A DNA stretch of 64,000 bases from HRBIN16 sp049969495 (GTDB lineage Bacteria; Armatimonadota; HRBIN16): NCBI GenBank assembly GCA_049969495.1, contig JBMFOT010000004.1, positions 1 through 64,000 of the forward strand, given 5' to 3'. A model generated the notes under the pieces. The model ran no database searches, had not been told where the DNA came from, and saw only the letters and a list, made by a program, of their open reading frames with translations. Of the stretch, positions 41,239-50,483 are shown one piece after another (position 1 is the first letter of the stretch; each line of letters starts with the position of its first letter). The position numbers were made by a program, and so were the translations under genes.

Positions 41239-43128
41239 CTACTCTCCCTTATCATCCTTTACGCCGACAAGTTCGGCGGGTTGGGCTGCAGTAGAGATGG
41301 TCGCTTTCTTGTCCACGTCGTACTTGCGGATACGCGGCGGAATCAGCGAGGTGTCCACCGACTCGTAGAAGATGTGCGGACCGTCGGGCGTGTAGCTTGC
41401 CATCGTGGTCTTGAGCCACTCCGCATCGTTGCGTTCTGGATACTCGGGTTTGTAATGGGCGCCCCGGCTCTCGTTGCGCAGCAACGCGCCGCGCGTAATC
41501 ACCTGCGCCAGTATCAGCATGTTGCGCAGGGCGCGGGTAAACGGCACAATCTGATTCGTCCACAGCGACGAGTCGTTGATGTTGATGCGCTTCCACCGCT
41601 CCATCAGTTCCAGAATCTTCTGCTCGGTCTGCTGGAGCCGGTCGTTATAGCGCACCACAGTGACGTTGTTGGTCATCCACTCACCCAGCTCCTGATGCAG
41701 TTTGTACGGGTTCTCGTCGCCGGTCATCGTCAGCAGCTGCTGATAGTCCTGCTCATGGCGCTGGCGTTCGCTCTCATACAGCGATGCCGGCAGGCTATCG
41801 GCGGAGTTCTCCAACCCCTGCACATAGCGCACCACCGCGTTGCCCGCTACCTCGCCGCCGAAGATGCACGCCAGCAGGGCGTTCGCGCCCAGACGGTTCG
41901 CCCCGTGATACTGATACTCGCATTCGCCCGCTGCGTACAGACCGGGGATGTTGGTCATCTGATTGCGCGTGCTCTCGGGGTGCAGGAAGCCGTCGGGGGT
42001 GCGTTCATAGTCCACCCACAGTCCGCCCATCGAGTAGTGCACCGCCGGAAACACCCGCATCGGCACCTCGCGCGGGTCGTCGCCCACAAACTTGGTGTAG
42101 ATTTCAATGATACCCAGCAGCTTGCGCTCTATCAGGTCACGGGGCAGATGCGTGATGTCCAGATACACCTCGTTGCGCCCCATGATGCCGCGCTTCTGGG
42201 TAACGCACACCTCGAATATCTCACGGGTGGCGATGTCGCGCGGTACCAGGTTGCCGTACGCGGGATACTTCTCTTCCAGGAAGTACCAGCGGTCGCTCTC
42301 AGGGATTTCGCGCGGCGGTCGTTTGTCGTAAGGGTCTTTGGGCACCCAGACACGCCCGCCCTCGCCGCGAATCGCCTCCGACATCAGGCGCAACTTGTCT
42401 TCGCCCGGAATGGCGGTGGGATGCACCTGGATAAACTCGCCGTTGGCGTAGTACGCCCCCTGCTGGTAGCAGATGCTCGCTGCGGAACCGGTGTTGATGA
42501 TGGAGTTGGTGGATTTGCCGAAGAGGTACCCGGGGCCACCTGTCGCCATCACCACCGCATCGGCGCGGAAGGCGCGAATCTCCATTGTGTGCAGGTTCTG
42601 CGCCACGATGCCCCGACATCTGCCCTCCTCATCGCGCACGATGCCCAGAAACTCCCAGCCTTCGTACTTATTAACCAGCCCTTCCACCTCAAAGCGACGC
42701 ACCTGCTCGTCCAGCGCGTACAGCAGTTGCTGACCGGTGGTAGAGCCGGCGAAGGCGGTACGGTGGTGTTTGGTTCCTCCGAAACGGCGGAAGTCCAGAA
42801 AGCCTTCCGGTGTGCGGTTGAAGGGCACGCCCATGCGGTCGAGCAGGTAGATAATGCCCGGAGCACGATAGCACATGCTTTTGACCGGCGGCTGGTGCGC
42901 GAGGAAATCGCCACCGTAGATGGTATCGTCAAAGTGCTCGTCGGGGCTATCGCCCTCGCCTTTGGTGTTTACTGCGCCGTTAATGCCTCCCTGTGCGCAC
43001 ACCGAGTGACTACGCTTCACTGGAACCAGCGAAAACAGGTCCACCGGCAACCCCTGCTCGGCGATTTTGATGACCGTCATCAGCCCGGCAAGCCCACCGC
43101 CGACGACGATTGCACGTTGCTTTGCCAT
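41239..43128 (-). CDS. sdhA: Succinate dehydrogenase/fumarate reductase flavoprotein subunit
   Basis: A 629-residue catalytic subunit for succinate-fumarate interconversion. The FAD Rossmann motif is VVGGGLAGLMTVIKIAEQG. The covalent-FAD His41 is in RSHSVCAQGGINGAVN, the active site region is HPTAIPGEDKLRLMSEAIRG with EGGRVWV, the FAD-binding pattern YHGANRLGANALLACIFGGE is near the end, and the C-terminal part is complete. ATG with AGAGGTGAT upstream. It is the middle gene of sdhCAB. Confidence 0.96.
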   Translation of the reverse strand: MAKQRAIVVGGGLAGLMTVIKIAEQGLPVDLFSLVPVKRSHSVCAQGGINGAVNTKGEGDSPDEHFDDTIYGGDFLAHQPPVKSMCYRAPGIIYLLDRMGVPFNRTPEGFLDFRRFGGTKHHRTAFAGSTTGQQLLYALDEQVRRFEVEGLVNKYEGWEFLGIVRDEEGRCRGIVAQNLHTMEIRAFRADAVVMATGGPGYLFGKSTNSIINTGSAASICYQQGAYYANGEFIQVHPTAIPGEDKLRLMSEAIRGEGGRVWVPKDPYDKRPPREIPESDRWYFLEEKYPAYGNLVPRDIATREIFEVCVTQKRGIMGRNEVYLDITHLPRDLIERKLLGIIEIYTKFVGDDPREVPMRVFPAVHYSMGGLWVDYERTPDGFLHPESTRNQMTNIPGLYAAGECEYQYHGANRLGANALLACIFGGEVAGNAVVRYVQGLENSADSLPASLYESERQRHEQDYQQLLTMTGDENPYKLHQELGEWMTNNVTVVRYNDRLQQTEQKILELMERWKRININDSSLWTNQIVPFTRALRNMLILAQVITRGALLRNESRGAHYKPEYPERNDAEWLKTTMASYTPDGPHIFYESVDTSLIPPRIRKYDVDKKATISTAAQPAELVGVKDDKGE

Positions 43129-43149
43129 GGAGTATCACCTCTTAAGCCT

Positions 43150-43800
43150 CTAGCGAAATGCGAACAGTGCCGACCACCCCAGCGCGGTCAGCAGCACGAA
43201 AATAACCGCACACACCTTCGCGCACCCGCGCTGCGCCCGCTCGCTGATAGTAATGCCCCAGCGAATGCAGAAGTTCCAGATGCCGTTGGACAGGTGGAAA
43301 GTTGCGGAGGTAATTCCCAGCAGGTAGAACGCTACCACCCACGGATTGGCGAAATACTGCACCATACCGTCGTAGTGGAGGTTCGTACCGTATAGCCGGT
43401 GGCTGATGGTGGTACCCCATACGTGCGCCGCGATATAGACGACCAGGATAATACCCGTGATGCGTTGCCACAGGTACATCCAGTTGCGCCAGTAGCCGTA
43501 CCGTCCCACGTTCACCTGTCCATGCGCGGTGATTACCAGCCCATACAGTGCGTGGAACAGGATGGGGATAAAGATGAAGCCCCATTCCAGGATGTGCAAC
43601 AGATGGCGGGGCATCGTCTTGTTAAAGAAGTCAATCACCGCGTTGTAGTGCGCGGGGCTGGCGAGCGCGAAGGAGTTGAGCGTCAAATGCTGAACCAGAA
43701 AAATGCCAACAGGCACAATACCGGACAACGAGTGCAGCCTGTGCAGGATGTGATTGTCGGCTGCAATGACCGATGTACGATGCGCTGCTGCGATAGCCAT
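43150..43800 (-). CDS. sdhC: Succinate dehydrogenase cytochrome b558 subunit
   Basis: A 216-residue membrane anchor of the B. subtilis type (five helices, two hemes b). Candidate heme ligand histidines lie in ILHRLHSLSGIVPVGIFLVQ, LFHALYGLVITAHG, WQRITGIILVVYIAAHVWGT and ATFHLSNGIWNF. It carries electrons to menaquinone. The ATG at 43800 (MAIAAAHRTS) is preferred over GTG 43812 because GAGGGAA precedes it. First gene of sdhCAB behind the promoter at 43842-43871. Confidence 0.93.
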   Translation of the reverse strand: MAIAAAHRTSVIAADNHILHRLHSLSGIVPVGIFLVQHLTLNSFALASPAHYNAVIDFFNKTMPRHLLHILEWGFIFIPILFHALYGLVITAHGQVNVGRYGYWRNWMYLWQRITGIILVVYIAAHVWGTTISHRLYGTNLHYDGMVQYFANPWVVAFYLLGITSATFHLSNGIWNFCIRWGITISERAQRGCAKVCAVIFVLLTALGWSALFAFR

Positions 43801-43841
43801 GCTTTCCCTCACCAGTAAGGTTGCGTGCTTGAAGCATTTCC

Positions 43842-43871
43842 ATTATACATCGAGTGTTTAAGAATGCGCAA
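43842..43871 (-). promoter_or_regulatory. Promoter of sdhCAB
   Basis: On the minus strand TTGCGC (43871-43866) and a perfect TATAAT (43847-43842) with 18 bases between, about 40 bases before the sdhC start. Confidence 0.75.
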
Positions 43872-43950
43872 ATATTGCCCACCGAAAAGTATTGATTGAG
43901 GTACAATCTGAGTATCAGCGGGTGAAGTATGTGAGGATGGCGGGTTCAAT

Positions 43951-44997
43951 ATGGAGCGTATCGTTCTGGCTTCGCCGCGTGGGTTTTGCGCCGGGGTGTC
44001 GTACGCGATAGAGGTGCTGGACCTGGCGATTAAGGCATACGGCACACCGATATACATGCGCCACGCGATTGTACATAATGAGCATGTGGTGCGCTCGTTC
44101 GAGCGACGCGGGGTCATCTTTGTGGAAGAGGTATCGGAAATCCCGCGCGGCTCAACGGTTGTTCTCAGCGCGCACGGTGTGTCGCCACAGGTACGCCGCG
44201 AAGCGGCAGAGCGCAACTTGCGCGTCGTCGACGCCACCTGTCCCCTGGTCTCCAAGGTGCACCGCGAGGTACAGCGTTTTGCTTCGCAGGGCTATCACAT
44301 CCTTTACATCGGGCACGCTGGACATGTAGAAGCCTTGGGCACGATGGGACACGCCCCCGGGCAGATTACGCTGGTGCAGACGGTAGAAGACGCCGAGCGT
44401 GTACAAGTGCCGGACGGCAAGCTTGCAGTTGCCACGCAGACCACCCTGAGCGTGCACGAGGTGGAACGTGTGATGGCGGTGCTCAGACGACGTTTCCCGC
44501 ACCTCGAAACACCTCCCAAAGAGGACATCTGCTATGCGACCACCAACCGCCAGAAAGCGGTCAGGGAGCTGGCAAAAGTGTGCGACCTGATACTGGTCAT
44601 CGGCAGCCGCTCCAGCAGCAATTCCAACAGGCTGCGCGAGGTAGCAGAGGAGGCGGGCGTGCCCGCGTATCTGTTGCTGGAGCCCGAAGAGGTGCTTCCT
44701 GAATGGCGCACCGACTACCGCTCGGTAGGCGTTACCAGCGGTGCCTCCACGCCGGAAAGCTCGGTGGAGGCAATCATCGGCGAACTGCTGAAAGAGCATG
44801 AGCACGTTCCCGTGCAGACCCTGGAGACCACCCGGGAGGACATCGCTTTTATCCCCCCGCGCACGTTGATTGCCAGCGCGAGTGTATCCCCCTCTCCCGA
44901 AGCTTCGGGAGAGGGGGCAAGGGGGCGAGGGTTACTCGTCCCCCATCGCGCCGAAGTTGCGAACCAGAATGCCGAAGTCAAACAGGGTGACCTCTAA
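43951..44997 (+). CDS. ispH: HMB-PP reductase with repeat-derived C-terminal extension
   Basis: 4-hydroxy-3-methylbut-2-enyl diphosphate reductase, the last MEP-pathway step to IPP and DMAPP, a [4Fe-4S] enzyme. The cluster ligands are C13 (PRGFCAGV), C97 (VDATCPLVSK) and C194 (DICYATTNRQ). The substrate-site AHG, TQTTLS and SSNSNRL motifs are present. The normal family C-terminus is reached near residue 308 (REDIAFIPPRTLI). Another 40 or so residues (SPSPEASGEGARGRG and beyond) are encoded by a palindromic repeat and by the antisense of the dockerin tail of the convergent gene, so the two genes overlap by 66 bases. Confidence 0.95.
   Translation: MERIVLASPRGFCAGVSYAIEVLDLAIKAYGTPIYMRHAIVHNEHVVRSFERRGVIFVEEVSEIPRGSTVVLSAHGVSPQVRREAAERNLRVVDATCPLVSKVHREVQRFASQGYHILYIGHAGHVEALGTMGHAPGQITLVQTVEDAERVQVPDGKLAVATQTTLSVHEVERVMAVLRRRFPHLETPPKEDICYATTNRQKAVRELAKVCDLILVIGSRSSSNSNRLREVAEEAGVPAYLLLEPEEVLPEWRTDYRSVGVTSGASTPESSVEAIIGELLKEHEHVPVQTLETTREDIAFIPPRTLIASASVSPSPEASGEGARGRGLLVPHRAEVANQNAEVKQGDL
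44888..44917. repeat. Perfect 30-base palindrome inside ispH
   Basis: Two 15-base arms (left arm CCCCCTCTCCCGAAG) form a perfect palindrome with no spacer. It belongs to the same CCCCTCTCCC family as 23070-23097. It is translated as part of the ispH extension and could also act as a bidirectional RNA hairpin between the two convergent genes. Confidence 0.85.
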
Positions 44998-46965
44998 ATC
45001 TCCGTCCAAATCGGCATCGGGGTTCCAGTTGCTATCGCCGGGCATGGAGCCGAACGCCGCTACCAGCCCACCGAAGTCAAACAGGGTGACCTCGTTGTCG
45101 CCGTCGATATCGCCGTTGGTGAGCGAGACATCCTGCCCGGTGACTTCCTCCGCCAGCCCAAGCGTAACACCTGTCAGGTTCACACGCAACCAGTGGCTGG
45201 CTTTGAAGGAAACCTCGTAGGTGCCCGGCTCTACCCACAGCGAGTAGTCGCCGTTGCGGTTGGTGAAGACGGTGCGGGTCTCTTCGCCACCGCCCTCCTT
45301 GCGCAAACGCACAGAGATGGGAACCAGCGATGGGTCACCTCCGTAGTCGCCCAGTGCGATATTTCCGCGGATCACCGCCAGCTTGCCATACAGCACAAAG
45401 GCGCAGTTCCAGCGGTCCTTCGGGTCTTGTCCCGCTTTAGGCTGGATGCTGTTTGGTGCGTACACCTCGAAGCCGGGGTTGGGGAAGGAGCGTGAACGCC
45501 ACATGAAGTCCTGCTCTATTTCGGAGGGTTGGAGGTCGGCGCCGGTCAGCCACGCGAGCGCGCTGAAACCGGTAGTGTTGCCTGCACCGATGCCGTCCGA
45601 GTAGATGGTCAGATAGTAATCACCTCCGGGCAGGAAGATGTCCAGGTTAGAGTAGCGGTGCAGCCAGTCCTCGCCGCCCGGAATGCGCGGGTCATTCACG
45701 CCAGCGGAGTATGCGCCCAGCACGCCCTGAGCCACCTGGTCGCCATCTACCGGTCGATTCAAGCCGGTACGTCGCCAGATGATGTAGCGCACGTTCGCAC
45801 CCTGGTAACCATCCACCACAAACCAGTCGGCATCCACCTGGCTGATGACCGCACCGCCTGGCGGGATGCGGAAGGGAATGGCGGACCATCGCTGGGGCAG
45901 CGTCGCCGAATAGTTACCAGAGATGTAGCCCAGGTACACCTCCTGGTTGTTGGAGATGACCGTCTTCGGTGCGCCCGTGTCCCACACCACGCTTTTCGTG
46001 GACTCGTAGACCGCTGTGACGATGTGGTTGTCGTCCAGCGTGATCTGCAGTTCGGGGTCGCCGGAGTAGTCGACGCCGTCAATCTGCCATTTCTCGAACT
46101 CGTTACCGTCGGGCGCAAAAGTTGCCGCGTTCAACGTAACAGGTGTGCCTGCCGGATACACGCGCACGAAGGGGGTCACCCCATTGCCGGTGCCCACCAG
46201 GTCGGCAGGTGCAGAGACGCTAACGCCCTCGTAGGGGTTGTCGCCCAGAATAATCAACGTGCGGGCAGGCGAGGTGAACGGCGTCAGCGTCCAGTTGAGC
46301 ACATCGGTGTTTTCATAGGCGAACACCGTGCGTCCACTAAAGCCTACCCATGCGGAGCCGGAGCTGTCGAGCACGCCGGCGGCTGCGAGGTCAACAGCGA
46401 GTGTCAGCACCGCTTCGTTATCCACAGAGACGGTCAGCCAGCCTCCTGCATAGTCAATGCGTGCGGTGTGCACGCCTTCGTCATTAATGTTGATGGTGTT
46501 GGGGAAGAGGCTGGTGTATGTGCTCAGCGCGCCGTTGACATACACAGCAACCACGTTGGGGAAGTCGCCCTCTGGCAGACTGAAGAGAGTGGCAAAGCTC
46601 ACGGTCACGGTTCCCGCGGTGCCCCTCTCATCAACGTTCAGGTTCGTCGAAACGTTCTGGATGTGGAATCCCAACCCGTGGCCCAGACCGTCCTCAGGCG
46701 ACTGTCCATGCAACTGGAACCGGAAGGTGGTGGAGAAACCGTTTGTCAGGTTCTGCTTGGTGGTGTACCAGGCAGATCCCTGCTGATTCATGCGGTTTTC
46801 GGTCAGGCGGAGCCGGTTCGCGGTGACCTGGGCTGTACCCACCAGATTCAATCCTACCGAAGAACTGAAATCGGGGTAGTTAATCTGCGCGAAGGCGGGC
46901 ACAACTAGAAACGTAGCCAGCACCCAGCACAGCAAACCAATTGCATACCGGGTAGCACGAGACAT
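44932..46965 (-). CDS. Exported legume-lectin-domain protein with dockerin-like tail
   Basis: A 677-residue secreted protein. The signal peptide is YAIGLLCWVLATFLVVPAFA. Residues 27-230 look like an L-type lectin fold (GLNLVGTAQVTANRLRLTEN, HGLGFHIQNVS, HTARIDYAGGWLTVSVDNEA, GSAWVGFSGRTVFAYEN). A Big-like repeat (NEFEKWQIDGVDYSGDPELQ), a beta domain of unknown type and a CarboxypepD-like module follow. Two dockerin-like repeats end in TLFDFGILVRNFGAMGDE, nearly identical to the tail of the HAF protein at 25764. The ATG at 46965 follows AAAGGAGGAGG. Confidence 0.83.
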   Translation of the reverse strand: MSRATRYAIGLLCWVLATFLVVPAFAQINYPDFSSSVGLNLVGTAQVTANRLRLTENRMNQQGSAWYTTKQNLTNGFSTTFRFQLHGQSPEDGLGHGLGFHIQNVSTNLNVDERGTAGTVTVSFATLFSLPEGDFPNVVAVYVNGALSTYTSLFPNTININDEGVHTARIDYAGGWLTVSVDNEAVLTLAVDLAAAGVLDSSGSAWVGFSGRTVFAYENTDVLNWTLTPFTSPARTLIILGDNPYEGVSVSAPADLVGTGNGVTPFVRVYPAGTPVTLNAATFAPDGNEFEKWQIDGVDYSGDPELQITLDDNHIVTAVYESTKSVVWDTGAPKTVISNNQEVYLGYISGNYSATLPQRWSAIPFRIPPGGAVISQVDADWFVVDGYQGANVRYIIWRRTGLNRPVDGDQVAQGVLGAYSAGVNDPRIPGGEDWLHRYSNLDIFLPGGDYYLTIYSDGIGAGNTTGFSALAWLTGADLQPSEIEQDFMWRSRSFPNPGFEVYAPNSIQPKAGQDPKDRWNCAFVLYGKLAVIRGNIALGDYGGDPSLVPISVRLRKEGGGEETRTVFTNRNGDYSLWVEPGTYEVSFKASHWLRVNLTGVTLGLAEEVTGQDVSLTNGDIDGDNEVTLFDFGGLVAAFGSMPGDSNWNPDADLDGDLEVTLFDFGILVRNFGAMGDE

Positions 46966-47022
46966 CTGGATACCTCCTCCTTTCATGATTGGAAGTGCTA
47001 CAGGTACACCGTTGGCACCAAA

Positions 47023-47051
47023 AGTATATTACAAACACCACAAAAACGCAA
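47023..47051 (-). promoter_or_regulatory. Promoter of the lectin/dockerin gene
   Basis: TTGCGT (47051-47046, minus strand) and TATACT (47028-47023) with 17 bases between, about 60 bases before the start codon. It lies in the short gap behind the TPR gene. Confidence 0.6.
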
Positions 47052-47052
47052 G

Positions 47053-49554
47053 CTATCCTCCCGTTGTCGGTTCCCCTAGCCTTTGCAGGCTCTCTTTCGC
47101 GATGGTGTTGTTGGCATCGCGCTTGAGCACCTCGCGATATTGCTCGATGGCTTTCTGCTTTTGCCCTGCCTGCTCGTACATCCCTGCCAGACGCAGGCGG
47201 GTAGGAATGTCCTGCGGATAGCCCGCCAGAATGCGTTCGTAGATGCTGGCGGCTTTGAGGGGTTCATTGCGCTTTTCATATATTTGTGCTGTGCTGCGCA
47301 GCGCCTGCAGGTCAGCGCCGTCTATCTGCAGCACCTGCTCGTAGCTCCGGAGGGCGTCCTCCTCTTTGCCTGCCTCCTGCTGCAGCTGAGCCAGCGTCAG
47401 CCATATTCCTTTTTGTTTCGGATGCTTCTGCGACAGTGAAGCCAGCAGTGGTATTCCATCGGCGGGTTTGCCCCGGTCGCGGTAAAAGTTCGCCAGGGCG
47501 CGTACCGCCGCTTCATTCGTGGCATCACGTTCAATGATGGGCGTGACCAGAGCAGGAAACTGTTCCTCTTGCTTTAGTTGCACGAGACACCTCTGCAAGC
47601 CGCTGTATGCCCCGGGTTCGGTGGGTGCAACCTGCAGAATCTGTTCGTAAACCCGCTTCGCCTCTTCCCACTTTTGCTGTTCTTCGTAGGTGCGTGCTAG
47701 CAGAGTGCGCAGATAAGTATCTTTGGGCAGCTCTTTGATCCCTTGCTGGTACACCGCTATCGCGTCGTCTATGCGCTGGTGTTTCTTGTACAGAGAGGCA
47801 AGCATCCCATAAAGGCGGGGCTCTTTGGGCTGGCGGGCAATCAGCTTGCGGTATTCCTGCACCGCTGCTTCAGTCTTGCCCTGATTCTCCAGCAGACGCG
47901 GGATGTTCACCAGGTAGAACATATCATTGGGGGTGATCTTTTCGATTTCCCGCAGCGCCTGAAGTGCGTCGTCTATTTTGTTCTGGCGCTCCAGAGCGAC
48001 GGACAGCCGCCACCACGCCACTACATTTTTCGGGTTCCTCTGCACCACCCGGCGCATCTCGGTTGCCAGCCCGGCGTAGTCCTTATCCTGCTCGTACAGG
48101 TCGGCAATGAAGAACAGCACCTGTGAGTTGTTGGGCTGAATATCCAGCACCTGCCGGTAGTAGCCCAGCGCGTCTTTGCTGCGTTTCAGGCGAGCACACA
48201 TTAGCCCGGCACCGTTCAGCGCGCCCAAATGTTTGGGGTCGATTTTCAGAATGCGCTGGTAGCGTTTGAGTGCCTCTTCGTATTGATTCGCCTGTGCCAG
48301 CACGTCTGCCACCTGCATCAGCACGCCCACGTTACTGGGAAACTGCCGCTCTGCCTTCTCCAGCTCACTGATCGCCTGCGGAATCTTATCCCGCTGTAGC
48401 CACACGCGGGCACTGCGCAGCAGCGGCTCGGGGTTGTTTGGTTCCTGCTTTTGCCATTGCTCGTACTCCTTCAGGGCGTCGTCCCAGCGTCCCTGCGTTT
48501 CGGCAATGTACGCCAGCCCCATCAGCGCGTTTACGTCCTGGGGGCGCATCTGGCGCAGCTTTTCGTACTCGCGTTTGGCGTTGTCCAGCTGGTTCTGGTT
48601 CAGCAGGCACAGTGCGAGGTTTGCCTGCGCCGCCACGTTTTTCGGTTGCGATTGCAAGACCTTGCGAAAGGCGATTTCCGCCTCGCGATACTGTTGCATG
48701 TTGAAGTGCGCCTGCCCGATGGCGAACCACAATCCCGCATCGTCGGGGTGCGTTTTCACCAGTTTCTCCAGCAGCTGCAGAGACTCTCGATGCTGATTCA
48801 TACGCCCCAGCACCACCGCCAGGCGCAGGGTCAGGTCCTCGTTCTGGGGTTGCAGAGACAGAGCGCGGCGGTAGGCGTCGCGTGCCTGGGATAAATCGCC
48901 TGCAATATCGCACGCCATTCCCAATCCCGCCCACGCCGCAGGGTTTTTCGGCTCTTGCTTGGTAATCTTCTTCAGAATGGGTATTGCCTTATGCGGCTGG
49001 CGCATCTGCAGGTACACGTAGGCGAGGTTGAACTGGGTGTTGGTGGCTTTAGGGTTCAGCTGACTACTGCGCAGGAGGCTCTTCTCCGCCTCCGCAAAAC
49101 GCTTCTGGGAGAGGTAAATCACCCCTAACACGAAGTGCCCTTCCGCGCTTTTGGGGGCGAGCTGCACGCCCTTCTGCGCCATCTGTGTCGCCTCACGCCA
49201 TTTTTTCTGCTGGGCAAGGGCGGTCGCAAGTCGGAAATAGCCCTCCGGCAGTTTAGGCATGGCTTTGACCACCTGCCGGAACTGCGCTTCGGCAGATGGG
49301 AAGTCTCCCTGCGCCATGTAAATCTCACCCAGATTGAAACGCGCCATCGGTGTGTTGGGTTGCAGCTTGAGCAGCTCCTGATACGCCGCAATGGCTTCCT
49401 TCGCCTTACCTGCTCGCTGCAGCGAGACCGCCTTTTCGAACAGGGCGATAATCTTTTTGTCCTTCTCAGAGAGCTGCGGAGGCGCGGCGGAAACCCAGGC
49501 AAGGCAAACCGAGAGTATGTATATCAGAACGAAGATGACAGGTTGTTTCCTCAT
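47053..49554 (-). CDS. Exported TPR-repeat protein
   Basis: An 833-residue protein with a signal peptide (FVLIYILSVCLAWVSAA) and about 22 tandem TPR units that fill the rest (AIAAYQELLKLQPNTPMARF, AIPILKKITKQEPKNPAAWA, AIEQYREVLKRDANNTIAKE). Such superhelical scaffolds act in periplasmic or outer-membrane assembly or in polysaccharide export; the partner is unknown. ATG 49554 follows AAGGAG and lies just beyond the ribF stop. Last gene of the nusA operon. Confidence 0.88.
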   Translation of the reverse strand: MRKQPVIFVLIYILSVCLAWVSAAPPQLSEKDKKIIALFEKAVSLQRAGKAKEAIAAYQELLKLQPNTPMARFNLGEIYMAQGDFPSAEAQFRQVVKAMPKLPEGYFRLATALAQQKKWREATQMAQKGVQLAPKSAEGHFVLGVIYLSQKRFAEAEKSLLRSSQLNPKATNTQFNLAYVYLQMRQPHKAIPILKKITKQEPKNPAAWAGLGMACDIAGDLSQARDAYRRALSLQPQNEDLTLRLAVVLGRMNQHRESLQLLEKLVKTHPDDAGLWFAIGQAHFNMQQYREAEIAFRKVLQSQPKNVAAQANLALCLLNQNQLDNAKREYEKLRQMRPQDVNALMGLAYIAETQGRWDDALKEYEQWQKQEPNNPEPLLRSARVWLQRDKIPQAISELEKAERQFPSNVGVLMQVADVLAQANQYEEALKRYQRILKIDPKHLGALNGAGLMCARLKRSKDALGYYRQVLDIQPNNSQVLFFIADLYEQDKDYAGLATEMRRVVQRNPKNVVAWWRLSVALERQNKIDDALQALREIEKITPNDMFYLVNIPRLLENQGKTEAAVQEYRKLIARQPKEPRLYGMLASLYKKHQRIDDAIAVYQQGIKELPKDTYLRTLLARTYEEQQKWEEAKRVYEQILQVAPTEPGAYSGLQRCLVQLKQEEQFPALVTPIIERDATNEAAVRALANFYRDRGKPADGIPLLASLSQKHPKQKGIWLTLAQLQQEAGKEEDALRSYEQVLQIDGADLQALRSTAQIYEKRNEPLKAASIYERILAGYPQDIPTRLRLAGMYEQAGQKQKAIEQYREVLKRDANNTIAKESLQRLGEPTTGG

Positions 49555-49556
49555 GT

Positions 49557-50483
49557 TCACCACTCCTTCATCAGTTCCGCCACCTGTTGCACGTCTTTAT
49601 CCATCTGCGCCTTCAGCGACTGTAAAGACTCGAACTTCCGTTCGTCGCGCAGGCGGTAAAAGAAGGCGAGGTGTACCTCCTCACCGTACAGACTGCCTGA
49701 AAAACCCAGCAGGTACGCTTCGATGGTGCGCTTCGTGCCGTCCACAGTAGGGCGCACACCGATGCTGATTGCCGCTGTGTAGCTGTTGCCTGTGCGCGGG
49801 TGTAGTAGTTTTCCCGCGTAGATTCCATCCTTCGGTACCAGCTGGGGCGCGCGCAGGTTCAGGTTTACCGTCGGGTAGCCCAGTTTCCTGCCCAGCTGCT
49901 GCCCGCGCACCACCACACCTTCCAGCACATACGCTCTGCCCAGCATGGCAGATGCCTCCTGCACCTCACCGTCCAGCAGTGCCTGGCGGATTCGGCTACT
50001 GCTGATGCGCTCGCCACGATACAGCACGTCCGGTACATCCTCTACCTCGAAGCCGAAACGCGCCTGTACCTCCTGTAAATAATCCACACTGCCCATCCGT
50101 CGATGCCCGAAGCGGAAGTCCCTGCCCACCACGATACGACGCGCGTTCAATCGCCGCTGTAGTACCGAGCGCAGGAACGCTTCGGGATGCAGTGCGGAGA
50201 AATCATGGTCGAAGCGTAACACCAGCACGTCCTGTACCCCGGTCCCCAGCAGCAGGCGCAGGCGGCTGGTCAGGGTGGTTAAATAGGGTGGTGCGTTTTC
50301 GGGTTGGATGGCTTCCTGCGGGTGGCGGTCAAAGGTGACCGCAACGGCAGGGATATGCAGTTCCTGCGCACGCTGGATAGCCACGCGAATAATTGCCTGA
50401 TGTCCCCGGTGCACCCCGTCGAAGGAGCCGATGGTCACGACGCTGGCACGCAGGCTCAACGAACGCGGGTCGGAGCCGCTCAC
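49557..50483 (-). CDS. ribF: Bifunctional riboflavin kinase/FAD synthetase
   Basis: A 308-residue enzyme that makes FMN and FAD from riboflavin. The N-terminal nucleotidyltransferase domain has TIGSFDGVHRGHQAII (HxGH-type), VTFDRHPQEAI and RRIVVGRDFRFGHRRMGS. The C-terminal kinase domain has GRKLGYPTVNLNLR and PKDGIYAGKL. GTG start, overlapping the truB stop by four bases. The truB-ribF neighbourhood is conserved in many bacteria. Confidence 0.94.
   Translation of the reverse strand: MSGSDPRSLSLRASVVTIGSFDGVHRGHQAIIRVAIQRAQELHIPAVAVTFDRHPQEAIQPENAPPYLTTLTSRLRLLLGTGVQDVLVLRFDHDFSALHPEAFLRSVLQRRLNARRIVVGRDFRFGHRRMGSVDYLQEVQARFGFEVEDVPDVLYRGERISSSRIRQALLDGEVQEASAMLGRAYVLEGVVVRGQQLGRKLGYPTVNLNLRAPQLVPKDGIYAGKLLHPRTGNSYTAAISIGVRPTVDGTKRTIEAYLLGFSGSLYGEEVHLAFFYRLRDERKFESLQSLKAQMDKDVQQVAELMKEW

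Noticed and set aside
40942..43395. 817-codon plus-strand open frame antisense to sdhA and sdhB
   Set aside because: It is a shadow of high-GC coding bias; the residues are His/Arg/Gln-rich without domains, and the sdh genes are certain.
45529..46908. 459-codon plus-strand open frame antisense to the lectin/dockerin gene
   Set aside because: Shadow frame; no motifs, and the minus-strand protein has signal peptide, lectin and dockerin parts.
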